Assembly (NCBI GenBank): GCA_023422005.1 | Contig: JAEZSC010000004.1 | Span: 33,058-97,057 of the forward strand | Source: Bacillota bacterium | Lineage (GTDB): Bacteria > Bacillota > Clostridia > Christensenellales > UMGS416 | DNA: 64,000 bases | Reading direction: 5' to 3' | Part shown: positions 24,215-32,683 of the stretch, in pieces | Numbering within the stretch: position 1 is the first letter of the stretch | Layout: every line of letters starts with the position of its first letter | The notes under the pieces: generated by a model | Databases searched by the model: none | What the model was told of the DNA's origin: nothing | Seen by the model: the letters and a program-made list of their open reading frames with translations, nothing else | Position numbers and translations under genes: made by a program

Positions 24215-26348
24215 GCTGACCTATCGGCAGCGAGTGCGCCTGCTACGGGAGAAGAAGATACAACACACGCTGGAAAAGACCCGGCGTAACGGCTATATGG
24301 ATGGAGACGACTATGGCACTGTGCCGCTGCCGGAGGAGTTTCACTACGAGGCCGCGCCCAATCACCCCAACGGCGGGTTTTATGGCCTGGATGGATGGTC
24401 CCGCAACTACGCGGCGTTGATGGCGGTGCATCCGGTGTATGTGGACCCGCTGGAGATACTCTGCGGCCGCTGGGCGGCCATGCTGCCGTTGTGGCGTAAG
24501 GGCTGGCCGGAGGACCTGTTCCCCTACGACGAGTTAAAGGCCGAGCAGCAGCTCTACGGCATCAACAGCGGCATCGGCGCCGACGCTCACTTTGCCTGTG
24601 ATTACAGCATCGGCCTGGATCTGGGCTTTGGTGGCATTCTGGAGAAGGTTCGCCGCTTCAGGGCGACGCATGAGGAGGATAAGCAGGCGTTTTACGACGC
24701 TGAGGAGACAGTGATACTTGCCATACAAGGCTGGATCCAACGCCATATTGCCCGCATCGAGGAACTGCTGGACGGGGAGACCCGTCCCGAGATTGCCGCG
24801 ACGCTGCGGCGTATGCTGGAATGCAACCGCAATATCGTCAGCCAGCCACCGCAGACCTTCCTGGAGGCCTGCCAGTGGATCGCTTTCTTTGCCTGTGCCT
24901 CTCGCATCTACGACCGCGACGGTGCCGGATGCATGTTGGATACGGTGCTGCTGCCCTTTTATTTGCGGGACAAGGCAGCGGGGCGTCTGGATGACGAGGA
25001 AGCCACGTTCATACTGGCCAACCTGCTGCTCATTGAGACTCATTATTATCAGCTCTCTGGCGTGACAACCGAAGGCAGCGACCGCACCAATCCGGTATCC
25101 TGGCTGATACTGGAGGGCGCCCATTGGCTCAATACCTCCAACAACCTGACTGTCCGCGTGCACGACGGCATCGACCCGGCCTTCTACCGCAAGGCTGTGG
25201 AGTACCTGTTTACCGACCGCAATGGTTGGCCTCGTTTTTCCGGCAACAAGGGCCTGGTGGGCTATGCCCGCAACGCCGGGGCTGATATGGATACGGCGTT
25301 GGAACGTATCGCCGTGGGTTGCAACTGGATGGCGGTACCCGGCCGGGAATACCCGATGAATGACTGTGTGAAGATCAATGTGGCCAAAGTATTTGAGGTA
25401 GCACTGCACCAGATGATGGACGAGGGGCAGCCCTCCACCGAACGGCTCTTCGAACTGTTGGAGCACCACCTGCGCCGGGCTGTGGAGGTCACCGCCGCCG
25501 GCATCAACCTGCACATAGACCACCAACATAATGTCATGCCGGAATTGGTGATGAACCTGTTCATGCGCCACACCATCGAGGACGGGCTGGACATCACCCA
25601 ATGCGCAGAACTGTTCACCGTGGGCATCGATGGCGTTGGGTTGGGTACCGTGGCCGATTCCTTCGCCGCGCTGGAGCAACGGGTGATGCAGGAGGGGCGC
25701 GTCACCTGGCAGCAGGTGTATCAGGCGTTGCAGGAGGATTTCCGCGACAACGAGCGGCTGCGGCTGATGCTCAAGGCCTCGGAACGCTATTGTCAAGGAG
25801 CATCGTTAGGGGATAAGTGGGCCAAGCGCGTCAGCGACCTGTTGACACGGCTGGTCAAATCGCAGCCCATGCCCCAGGGCCGCACGCTTGTGCCCGGCTG
25901 GTTCTCCTGGTCCAGCACCATAGCCTTCGGCCGCCAGGTGGGCGCCACGCCCGATGGCCGCCATGCCTTTACGCCGGTAACCCACGGCGCTAACCCTAAC
26001 CCCGGCTTCCGCAAGGATGGCGCCGCCACGGCCATGGCCTTGGGCATCGCCCAGATCCAGCCGGGTTACGGCAACCCGGCGCCGCTGCAACTGGAGTTCG
26101 ACCCCCATCTATCCAAGGAAGAGGGGGGCATCGATCGCGTGGCTCAGCTCATCCGCACCCATGTGGACCTGGGCGGTACGCTGGTCAACATCAACGTGCT
26201 GGACCGGGACAAGCTGATGGCTGCCCACAGGGACCCTATGGCCCATCCGGACCTGGTGGTTCGGGTGACAGGCTTTACCGCCTACTTTGCCACGCTATCG
26301 CCGGAGTTCCGCCAGCTGGTCGTAGATCGGTTTGTAGAGGGGCTGTAG
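24207..26348 (+). CDS. Glycyl radical enzyme of undetermined type
   Basis: The 713-residue pyruvate formate-lyase-fold enzyme carries its radical site at RVTGFTAYF (Gly689). The candidate thiyl-radical cysteine is Cys372 in AVGCNWMAVPGREY. Known dehydratase-type members (glycerol, choline, hydroxyproline, hydroxyphenylacetate enzymes) read GCVE here, with a catalytic Glu two residues on; here that position is Trp. Pyruvate formate-lyase has paired Cys, also absent. It is shorter than the usual 760-850 residues. The genomic setting (sugar ABC transporter, DUF1861-like, URO-D) is unusual and suggests radical chemistry on a carbohydrate-derived substrate. GGAGGG precedes ATG 24207, and it is the last gene before a terminator. 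Confidence 0.9.
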   Translation: MSELTYRQRVRLLREKKIQHTLEKTRRNGYMDGDDYGTVPLPEEFHYEAAPNHPNGGFYGLDGWSRNYAALMAVHPVYVDPLEILCGRWAAMLPLWRKGWPEDLFPYDELKAEQQLYGINSGIGADAHFACDYSIGLDLGFGGILEKVRRFRATHEEDKQAFYDAEETVILAIQGWIQRHIARIEELLDGETRPEIAATLRRMLECNRNIVSQPPQTFLEACQWIAFFACASRIYDRDGAGCMLDTVLLPFYLRDKAAGRLDDEEATFILANLLLIETHYYQLSGVTTEGSDRTNPVSWLILEGAHWLNTSNNLTVRVHDGIDPAFYRKAVEYLFTDRNGWPRFSGNKGLVGYARNAGADMDTALERIAVGCNWMAVPGREYPMNDCVKINVAKVFEVALHQMMDEGQPSTERLFELLEHHLRRAVEVTAAGINLHIDHQHNVMPELVMNLFMRHTIEDGLDITQCAELFTVGIDGVGLGTVADSFAALEQRVMQEGRVTWQQVYQALQEDFRDNERLRLMLKASERYCQGASLGDKWAKRVSDLLTRLVKSQPMPQGRTLVPGWFSWSSTIAFGRQVGATPDGRHAFTPVTHGANPNPGFRKDGAATAMALGIAQIQPGYGNPAPLQLEFDPHLSKEEGGIDRVAQLIRTHVDLGGTLVNINVLDRDKLMAAHRDPMAHPDLVVRVTGFTAYFATLSPEFRQLVVDRFVEGL

Positions 26349-26362
26349 CCTAACAGGTCAAC

Positions 26363-26400
26363 AAGCCAGGCTCAACGCTAAGCAAAGAGCCTGGCTTTTT
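26363..26400 (+). terminator. Terminator of the cluster A operon
   Basis: AAGCCAGGCTC pairs with GAGCCTGGC and is followed by TTTTT. It lies directly after the glycyl radical enzyme gene. Confidence 0.88.
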
Positions 26401-26481
26401 GATTGAATGCCCTCGTTAACAACATCCCTTGCGTTTGATGAGTAAGGCTGAGACTGTTTACACGCAAAGGAAGGTAGAATA

Positions 26482-26517
26482 TACCTCCAGGCCCGGGCAA
26501 GTTGCCCAGGCCGGGAG
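26482..26517 (-). terminator. Hairpin after the cluster B minus-strand operon
   Basis: A long GC-rich imperfect inverted repeat (CCTCCAGGCCCGGGCAA / TTGCCCAGGCCGGGAGG) sits just beyond the stop of the URO-D gene at 26534. The U-run is poor on the minus strand, so terminator function is likely but not certain. Confidence 0.5.
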
Positions 26518-26533
26518 GTTTCGGCATGTTGTG

Positions 26534-27625
26534 TCAGTACCGTCCCTGTGTCAGGCAGGTTTCGATGATGCGCAGATAGTTGCGCGCGGCGTTGGGCGGG
26601 AGCTCTTCGACGATGGGCGAGGCGGATATTGCCAGAATGATGGGCCCTTTCCTGCTCTCCTCGATGATGTCCAGCGTCTTCTGGGCGATCTCATCCTCGG
26701 TGTAGCCATGGAACAGATCGCTGTACTCGATGTTGCCAACGAATATCGTGTCCGGTCCGAGGCCTTCCCGCGCCTGGGCCAAGGTTACGTCTCCCATCGG
26801 CGGTGGCTCCAGCGGATGGATGGAGTCCATGCCAATCTCCTTGAATTCCTTGAGTACGGACCCCACGCATCCGTGGCTGTGGATCATGCTCTTCTTGCCG
26901 TAGCTTCTGACCAAATCCACAAGCTGCTTGTAGTATTCCGTGGCGTAGTAGGAGAAGAACTGCGGACCCAGCGTGGGCGGCAGGATGTATTCGCAGCCGT
27001 CAATCCAATAAATATCGCCCAGGCCGCGCTCCAGGAACAGCTTGTAATACGCCAGGCACCGCCGCTGCAGCTCGTCCATGCATGCCTTCATGCGCTCCCG
27101 CTCGGTGTAGTTGACGATGGCATACTCCGTTTCGTCAAATACGCTGTGGGTAAAGGTCAGCGGTCCGGGCTCCATGATGCAGGGGATGCCCCGGTCGCCC
27201 AGCGCTGCCACATCGGCGTCGTAGGAGGAGGTGTCGGGCACGTCCAGCTGGAACGGAAACTCCAATATCGTTTCCAGGTCCTCGATGCTCTTGCACAGAG
27301 GCACGACGACCTTGCGCCCGTTCTCCATGACCGTGTCGGATTGGAAGGTCTTGTCCTTGTAGGTGACGCTGCGGCGCGCGCCTTCCCGGCGTTCCACAAC
27401 GGAGGGATGGGCGTTCAGGAAGAGGCGGCTCGGGTAATTCAGCCTGTCGATGATATCCGTCTGCGAATAAATCACTTGATTGACCTGGGCGTAGGACGGG
27501 CTTTCAAACACGTTGGCCGCCAGATTCCACGGCTTGCCCGGGAACAGCATCCAGACGGGAATCCTGTCGATCTCCTGGCGGTTGAAGATGCGCGTCAACC
27601 GCTCCTTCCCAGTTAGGCTTTTCAT
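26534..27625 (-). CDS. Uroporphyrinogen decarboxylase-fold (URO-D) protein, cluster B
   Basis: The 363-residue protein begins MKSLTGKERLTRIFNRQEID. It shows SMIHSHGCVGSVLKEFKEIG, MDSIHPLEPPPMGD and VGNIEYSDLF, matching the MtaA/CmuA-like URO-D branch. I use ATG 27625, in an ATGA overlap with the solute-binding gene, behind AAGGGA. It differs clearly from the cluster A paralogue but occupies the same kind of locus. HSHGC could supply zinc ligands. Coupling of a URO-D protein to a sugar-binding lipoprotein points to processing of the imported compound, perhaps removal of a methyl or other one-carbon group (inference). Confidence 0.83.
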   Translation of the reverse strand: MKSLTGKERLTRIFNRQEIDRIPVWMLFPGKPWNLAANVFESPSYAQVNQVIYSQTDIIDRLNYPSRLFLNAHPSVVERREGARRSVTYKDKTFQSDTVMENGRKVVVPLCKSIEDLETILEFPFQLDVPDTSSYDADVAALGDRGIPCIMEPGPLTFTHSVFDETEYAIVNYTERERMKACMDELQRRCLAYYKLFLERGLGDIYWIDGCEYILPPTLGPQFFSYYATEYYKQLVDLVRSYGKKSMIHSHGCVGSVLKEFKEIGMDSIHPLEPPPMGDVTLAQAREGLGPDTIFVGNIEYSDLFHGYTEDEIAQKTLDIIEESRKGPIILAISASPIVEELPPNAARNYLRIIETCLTQGRY

Positions 27626-29211
27626 TTTGTTCCCTTGTACCATTCGTTGTAGGCTTCCACGATCTTGTCCGCGCCCTTGGACTTCATCTCCGTGACGAAC
27701 TGATCGAATTCGTCCAGGCTGCGGGCGCCGGCGATGAACTTTGTGGCTTCCTGCGCGGCGTACTCGGTGACAACCTTGATGTCCTGAGACACGCTGTCAA
27801 ACGCGGGGGCGGCGGCCAGCGGATTGACCACCAGGAAGTCGCCGGCTTTTTCGAAGGTTTTGGCAAACAGATATCCGCCCTCGGCAGTCTTGCGGGTGCG
27901 CATCTTCCACAGCGGGAAGTAGAACGGGCCATCCTGCAGGGGGGAGAGGTGATACAGATTGCCGCGGTTCTGGTCGAATGCCGGAATCAACGGCGTGGGC
28001 TCACCATCCACCATCTTGAAGTCCACGCCCTCGTCGCCGTGGATGATGTATTCATAGTTTTTGTCGTCGCGGAAGGCGTCCAGGAATTTCAGCGTGGTCT
28101 CCAGCTTCGTGGAGCTCTTGGGAACCATGCCGATGCGGAACAGACCGCTCAACGACCGGGAGCGCTGCACGCCCTTGTCGTCCTTGAAGGGAGCGATGAT
28201 GTCCATGGGCGCGGCGATGTCCTTGTTCTTCTCCTTGGCCGCGACCCACAGGAAGCGGGGTTGGTCCGTGCCGCCGCTGAAAGCGCCAACGCGGCCGGCT
28301 GCGACCTTTTCGCTGATCGTGGTGCCCGTGTTCACTGGCATGTCCTGATCCATAAGCTTCTCACTGTACAGCTTGTTCATGAACGTCAGGTAAGCCTTGT
28401 ATTCCTGCGTGAGGCGCATGTCGGCGAGCTTTCCTTCGACGTCCTGATAGTCGTAAAGGATACCGAAGGTCGTGGCCACTGTGGAAACCATGGTGCCGGG
28501 GCCGGCGATGAAGGGAATGAAGTCCGCGCCGATGCCGCCGGGATCCTTCTGCTGGAATTGGACCAGCATGTTGTAGAACTCATCCCGCGTTGTCGGAACG
28601 GACAGGCCCAGCTTTTCCAGCCAATCCATACGGACGGAGATGGTATCGGACGAATAGGGCATGCCGGTGCTGCCGATGGCGAAGATGCGTCCGTTCACGC
28701 GAACGGCATCCGCTCCCAGGGGGTCCAGCTTGCTCAGGTTGGGGTATTTGGGCAGTTCATCGGTCAAATCCAGGAGCAGGTTCTTCTTCGCGTATGTCGC
28801 GTATACGCTCTTGTCGTTGTCGCTGGCGCCGATGTTGATCAGGTCATAGGGGATGTCGCCGCTGGAGAAGATCAGGTTCAGCTTGTCCAGCGCGTTCTGT
28901 TCGGGCAGCATGTCATAATCGATGTCATAATGGGTGACCTCTTCCAGCACCACGACGGAATGATCGGTCTTTGCGTCGAAGGGCGCGTATCCGACCAGGA
29001 TGTGGATCGGGTCGCCTTCGTTGATCAGCTTCCCGTCGTCTTGTGCGGGAGCCGAGGCAGACGGCGCTGCCGAAGCTTCAGCGGGCGTCGCGCTGGCGGC
29101 GGTTGAGGATTGCTCCGCTGAAGTGGCGGGAGCATTGTTGGGGGCGCAAGCTGCCAACAGCAGGCAGCATGCCAGCACGATGGGGATGATGCGAGGGAAC
29201 GGTTTCGACAT
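27622..29211 (-). CDS. Extracellular solute-binding lipoprotein, cluster B
   Basis: This is a 529-residue type 1 solute-binding lipoprotein. The signal peptide ends in LLLAAC (Cys22), and an Ala/Ser/Pro-rich linker leads into the binding domain at about residue 60. AGGAGG lies just upstream of the ATG. It lies downstream of two permeases in the same orientation, overlapping the URO-D gene by four bases. The overall architecture resembles LplA/YtcQ lipoproteins that bind oligosaccharides. The ligand cannot be deduced. Confidence 0.9.
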   Translation of the reverse strand: MSKPFPRIIPIVLACCLLLAACAPNNAPATSAEQSSTAASATPAEASAAPSASAPAQDDGKLINEGDPIHILVGYAPFDAKTDHSVVVLEEVTHYDIDYDMLPEQNALDKLNLIFSSGDIPYDLINIGASDNDKSVYATYAKKNLLLDLTDELPKYPNLSKLDPLGADAVRVNGRIFAIGSTGMPYSSDTISVRMDWLEKLGLSVPTTRDEFYNMLVQFQQKDPGGIGADFIPFIAGPGTMVSTVATTFGILYDYQDVEGKLADMRLTQEYKAYLTFMNKLYSEKLMDQDMPVNTGTTISEKVAAGRVGAFSGGTDQPRFLWVAAKEKNKDIAAPMDIIAPFKDDKGVQRSRSLSGLFRIGMVPKSSTKLETTLKFLDAFRDDKNYEYIIHGDEGVDFKMVDGEPTPLIPAFDQNRGNLYHLSPLQDGPFYFPLWKMRTRKTAEGGYLFAKTFEKAGDFLVVNPLAAAPAFDSVSQDIKVVTEYAAQEATKFIAGARSLDEFDQFVTEMKSKGADKIVEAYNEWYKGTK

Positions 29212-29223
29212 GGTTTCTCCTCC

Positions 29224-30105
29224 TTATTCTTTTACGGAGCCTATCATGACTCCTTTGACAAAGTATTTTTGCACGAAGGGGTAGACCAGAAGCACTGGGA
29301 TGGTCGCGGCGATGATCGTGGCCGCCCTGGTGGCCTGCGGCGCGTCGGTGAGCGCCATAAGGCCCTCGGCGGAGTTGATGTTGGACGTGTCCATGGCGAA
29401 GTTCACGATATCCAACAGATAGAGCTGAATGGGCTTCAAGTCGTTTTTCGTGATATACAGCATGGCGCTCCAGTATTCATTCCAGAAGCCCACCGCAAAG
29501 AACAGCGACACCGCCGCAATGGTCGGCATAACGACAGGCAGCATGATCCGCCAGAACACGGTGAAATTGGATGCGCCGTCGATCTTCGCGCTCTCCTCCA
29601 GCGAGGGTGATACGCTCTCAAAGGCGCTCTTCATGATCAGCATGTTGTACACGCTGATGGCGTTGGGCAAAATGACCGCCCATAGCTTGTTGAGCAGGCC
29701 CAATTCCCTGACGACGATGTAGGTTGGCACCATGCCGCCGGAGAACATCATCGTGAATACAAAGGCGACGGTGAAAAAGGACCTGCCATGCAGCCGCGCG
29801 CGGGATAGCGCATAGGCGGCCATGCCCGACAGCAGCAGGGAGAGCGCCGTGCCGCCCACTGCGATGCGAAGGGATACCCATAGCGCTTTCCAGAACTGCT
29901 GTTTGAGCACAACGTTCTTCATCGTCTGCACCTGGAAGCCTTCGGGAATCATGAATATCCTACCGGTGATGTTCGCCTCATAGCTGCTGAACGCTTTTGC
30001 CAGGATGTTGATAAAGGGATACAACGTGCTCAGTGCAAACAGCCCCAGCGCGATGTACACGATGACTGCAATCACTTTTTCTTCCCGTGTCTTGGAAATC
30101 CTCAT
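29224..30105 (-). CDS. Sugar ABC transporter permease, CUT1 second subunit (cluster B)
   Basis: The 293-residue permease has about six membrane helices. The EAA loop reads LEESAKIDGASNFTVFWRIML, and the C terminus FVQKYFVKGVMIGSVKE is typical. I use ATG 30105 behind GGAGGGG. It is translated after its partner permease, and the lipoprotein gene follows by 12 bases. It is paralogous to the 18610 permease. Confidence 0.92.
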   Translation of the reverse strand: MRISKTREEKVIAVIVYIALGLFALSTLYPFINILAKAFSSYEANITGRIFMIPEGFQVQTMKNVVLKQQFWKALWVSLRIAVGGTALSLLLSGMAAYALSRARLHGRSFFTVAFVFTMMFSGGMVPTYIVVRELGLLNKLWAVILPNAISVYNMLIMKSAFESVSPSLEESAKIDGASNFTVFWRIMLPVVMPTIAAVSLFFAVGFWNEYWSAMLYITKNDLKPIQLYLLDIVNFAMDTSNINSAEGLMALTDAPQATRAATIIAATIPVLLVYPFVQKYFVKGVMIGSVKE

Positions 30106-30116
30106 AGCCACCCCTC

Positions 30117-31091
30117 CTACCACAGGCTGCGCGATACGAGCTTTCGGCTCGCGGCATTCGCGGCGACAACCAGTGTGAATGATATGACCGAATTGAAAAG
30201 GCCGGCGGCCGAGGCATAGCTGTATTCCATGTTGCTCAAACCTGTCCTGTAGATATAGGTGCCGATGACGTCGCCGGTGGCATAGACCGTGGGGTTGTAC
30301 ATCGCCATGATCTGCTCCACGTTGGCATCCATGACGGTTCCCACGCGCAGCAGCAGCGTGATCACGATGATCGGCAGAATGCCCGGAATCGTCACATGGA
30401 TGATCTGTTTGATGCGGCTGGCCCCGTCCACAACGGCAGCCTCATAGAGCGTGGGGTCTATGGCTGTGATGCCGGCCAGAAAGACGATGGCGCTGTACCC
30501 CGCTTCCTTCCACACAGCGCTGCCCACGACCAGGGAGCGGAAGAGGGACGGCTCCATCATGAAGCGCCGCTTTTCCCCGCCCAGCATCGATAGGACCTGG
30601 TTGATGCCCCCGGTGTTGGAGAACATATCGAACACGAGGCCCGCGACGATGACCCAGGACAGGAAGTGCGGCAGATAGATGATCGTCTGTAACGTCCGCT
30701 TATACCCCGAGTGGGTGATCTCATTGAGCATGATGGCCACCACAATGGGAATCGGGAAGAAGAACAGGATCTTGTACCAGCTGATCAGCAGCGTATTGCG
30801 CAGCACCACGGGGAATTCCATCGAGGAAAACAGCTTGGCGAAGTTCTCCAGGCCTACCCATGGGCTGCCGCCGTATCCCTCAAAAATGTCATACTGCTGA
30901 AACGCCATCGTAAGCCCGACCATGGGCAGGTATTTGAAGACCAATAAAAACCCAAGCGGAAATAGGAGCATCAAATAAAGATCCCAGTCGTTCACCATAT
31001 CCTGCAGCAGCTTGCGTTTTGGATTTACCACCATCGCGCTATGGCCCTGCAGCAGCCCGCGCTTCTGTTTTGTCACAATTGGGCTAGGCAC
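30117..31091 (-). CDS. Sugar ABC transporter permease, LplB type (cluster B)
   Basis: The 324-residue permease has a cytoplasmic N-terminal segment of about 45 residues, then membrane helices beginning LYLMLLFPLGFLLVFKYLP. Its EAA motif is YEAAVVDGASRIKQIIHVTI. The start is GTG 31091 with GGAGGG about eight bases upstream. It is the first gene of the minus-strand operon and is divergent from the FAD oxidoreductase. The 214-base divergent gap is AT-rich and contains TATAAT-like hexamers on the minus strand. Confidence 0.91.
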   Translation of the reverse strand: MPSPIVTKQKRGLLQGHSAMVVNPKRKLLQDMVNDWDLYLMLLFPLGFLLVFKYLPMVGLTMAFQQYDIFEGYGGSPWVGLENFAKLFSSMEFPVVLRNTLLISWYKILFFFPIPIVVAIMLNEITHSGYKRTLQTIIYLPHFLSWVIVAGLVFDMFSNTGGINQVLSMLGGEKRRFMMEPSLFRSLVVGSAVWKEAGYSAIVFLAGITAIDPTLYEAAVVDGASRIKQIIHVTIPGILPIIVITLLLRVGTVMDANVEQIMAMYNPTVYATGDVIGTYIYRTGLSNMEYSYASAAGLFNSVISFTLVVAANAASRKLVSRSLW

Positions 31092-31305
31092 CCGTGTTCC
31101 CTCCGCGTCATTTTGTTAAATTGATTATATTGTCGGTCGCGAATTATTGAAAGTAGACAAAAATAAAGTCTTGGTATGATGATATTCCAGTGTTGCCATT
31201 TGCCTATGGTATTTCAAAATAGCGAATATATAATGATGTTGGCAGCGGGCGCAAGCCTGCCCGGGGGCCGCTTATGGCTCAGAATAAAACCGAGGAGACG
31301 ATGTC

Positions 31306-32643
31306 ATGAAGAAGGTATTGGAGCCCGGCAGAGAGTTGACGGTCGCGCTGGAGACGGACATCTGTGTTGTGGGCGGCAGCTGCACGGGGCTGTTCGCTGC
31401 GGTGCGGGCGGCCCGCTTGGGCGCGCGCGTCGCCATTGTGGAAAAGCAGAATTGCTTTGGCGGCACGGCGACGGCGGGGCTAGTCAACGTGTGGCACAGC
31501 TTGCATGATGTGGACGGCAAACAGCAGATCATCGCGGGATTGACCGATGAAATAATCCAAAGGCTGCAGCGCAGACGCGCGGTCATGTATAACAACAACG
31601 TCAACATTGCCTACCGGCTGGACACCGAGGAGCTCAAAATCGAGCTGGACGCGCTGGCCGTGGAGAGCAAGCTGGACGTTTTTTTCCACACGATGTATTG
31701 CGCGCCCTACCGCGAGGACGGGCAGCTCAAAGGAATCATCATCGAGAACAAGGATGGCCGGCAGGTCATACTGGCGAAATTCGTCATCGACGCGTCGGGC
31801 GACGGGGACGTGGCCCGCGATATGGGCCTCAAGAGCTACCGCCACGAGCATCTGCAGCCACCCTCGCCGGGGTTCAAGCTGTTGGGAGACATCAGCAAGT
31901 TCAGAATCGACGCCATACTGCAGGAATATGGCGCAAGGTTCGGGCTTCCTGAGGATTGGGGATGGGGCGGCCCGATCCCCGGCGCGCCGCTGCTCTCCTT
32001 CCGGGCGGACACCCATGTCTTCAACGTGGACTGCTCCGTTGCCTCTGACCTGACCGCCGCGGAGATCGAGGGCCGCCTGCAGATCCGCGCCGTCATCGAT
32101 GCGATCAATACCTGCGCGCCTGTAGCGGCGGATGTGCGAATCGCAGCGATCGGCTCCACGATAGGCATCCGGGATTCCCGGCATTTTGAGAGTGATTATC
32201 AGATGAACGCGGAGGATCTTCTGCACGGTACGTCCTTCCCGGACGCCATCGCCTATGGTACTTACCGCGTGGACATTCACCACGGCAACGGCGCGGGCAT
32301 CACCTTTAGGACTCTGGACGGGCATGAAGATATCTTCAACGACAGGACAAGCCCGGCGATCCACCGCCTCTGGCGGACCGGCGACGACTACGCCCGCTAT
32401 TATCAGGTCCCCTTTCGCTCGCTGGTGCAGCGCCAGGTGCCCAATCTGATCATGGCCGGGCGCATGATCCATTCCGATCGCGACGCCTTCGGCGCGATCC
32501 GCGTTATGGTCAATCTCAACCAGCTGGGCGAGGCTGCCGGCGTGGCGGCGTACCAGGCCGTCGATACCGGGCTGCCCGTCTGGGAGACGGACACCGCCAG
32601 GCTTCGCGCCGCGATGAAGGCCGGAGGGTCTGTTATTTTGTAG
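31306..32643 (+). CDS. FAD-dependent oxidoreductase (FAD_oxidored family)
   Basis: The 445-residue flavoprotein has an N-terminal dinucleotide-binding loop VVGGSCTGLFAAVRAARLG and the family-specific NCFGGTATAGLVNVWHSLHD. FVIDASGDGDVARDMG and the C-terminal NLIMAGRMIHSDRDAFGAIR are further family elements. This family (PF12831) is frequent in polysaccharide or polyol utilisation loci of Clostridia. GAGGAG sits eight bases before ATG. It is divergent from the transporter operon and upstream of the two-component genes, so it is probably part of the same catabolic system. The substrate is unknown; oxidation of a sugar or cyclitol hydroxyl is one option. Confidence 0.85.
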   Translation: MKKVLEPGRELTVALETDICVVGGSCTGLFAAVRAARLGARVAIVEKQNCFGGTATAGLVNVWHSLHDVDGKQQIIAGLTDEIIQRLQRRRAVMYNNNVNIAYRLDTEELKIELDALAVESKLDVFFHTMYCAPYREDGQLKGIIIENKDGRQVILAKFVIDASGDGDVARDMGLKSYRHEHLQPPSPGFKLLGDISKFRIDAILQEYGARFGLPEDWGWGGPIPGAPLLSFRADTHVFNVDCSVASDLTAAEIEGRLQIRAVIDAINTCAPVAADVRIAAIGSTIGIRDSRHFESDYQMNAEDLLHGTSFPDAIAYGTYRVDIHHGNGAGITFRTLDGHEDIFNDRTSPAIHRLWRTGDDYARYYQVPFRSLVQRQVPNLIMAGRMIHSDRDAFGAIRVMVNLNQLGEAAGVAAYQAVDTGLPVWETDTARLRAAMKAGGSVIL

Positions 32644-32683
32644 CCCGTTGCGATATCATAACAGGATATAAGGGGACGATGGC

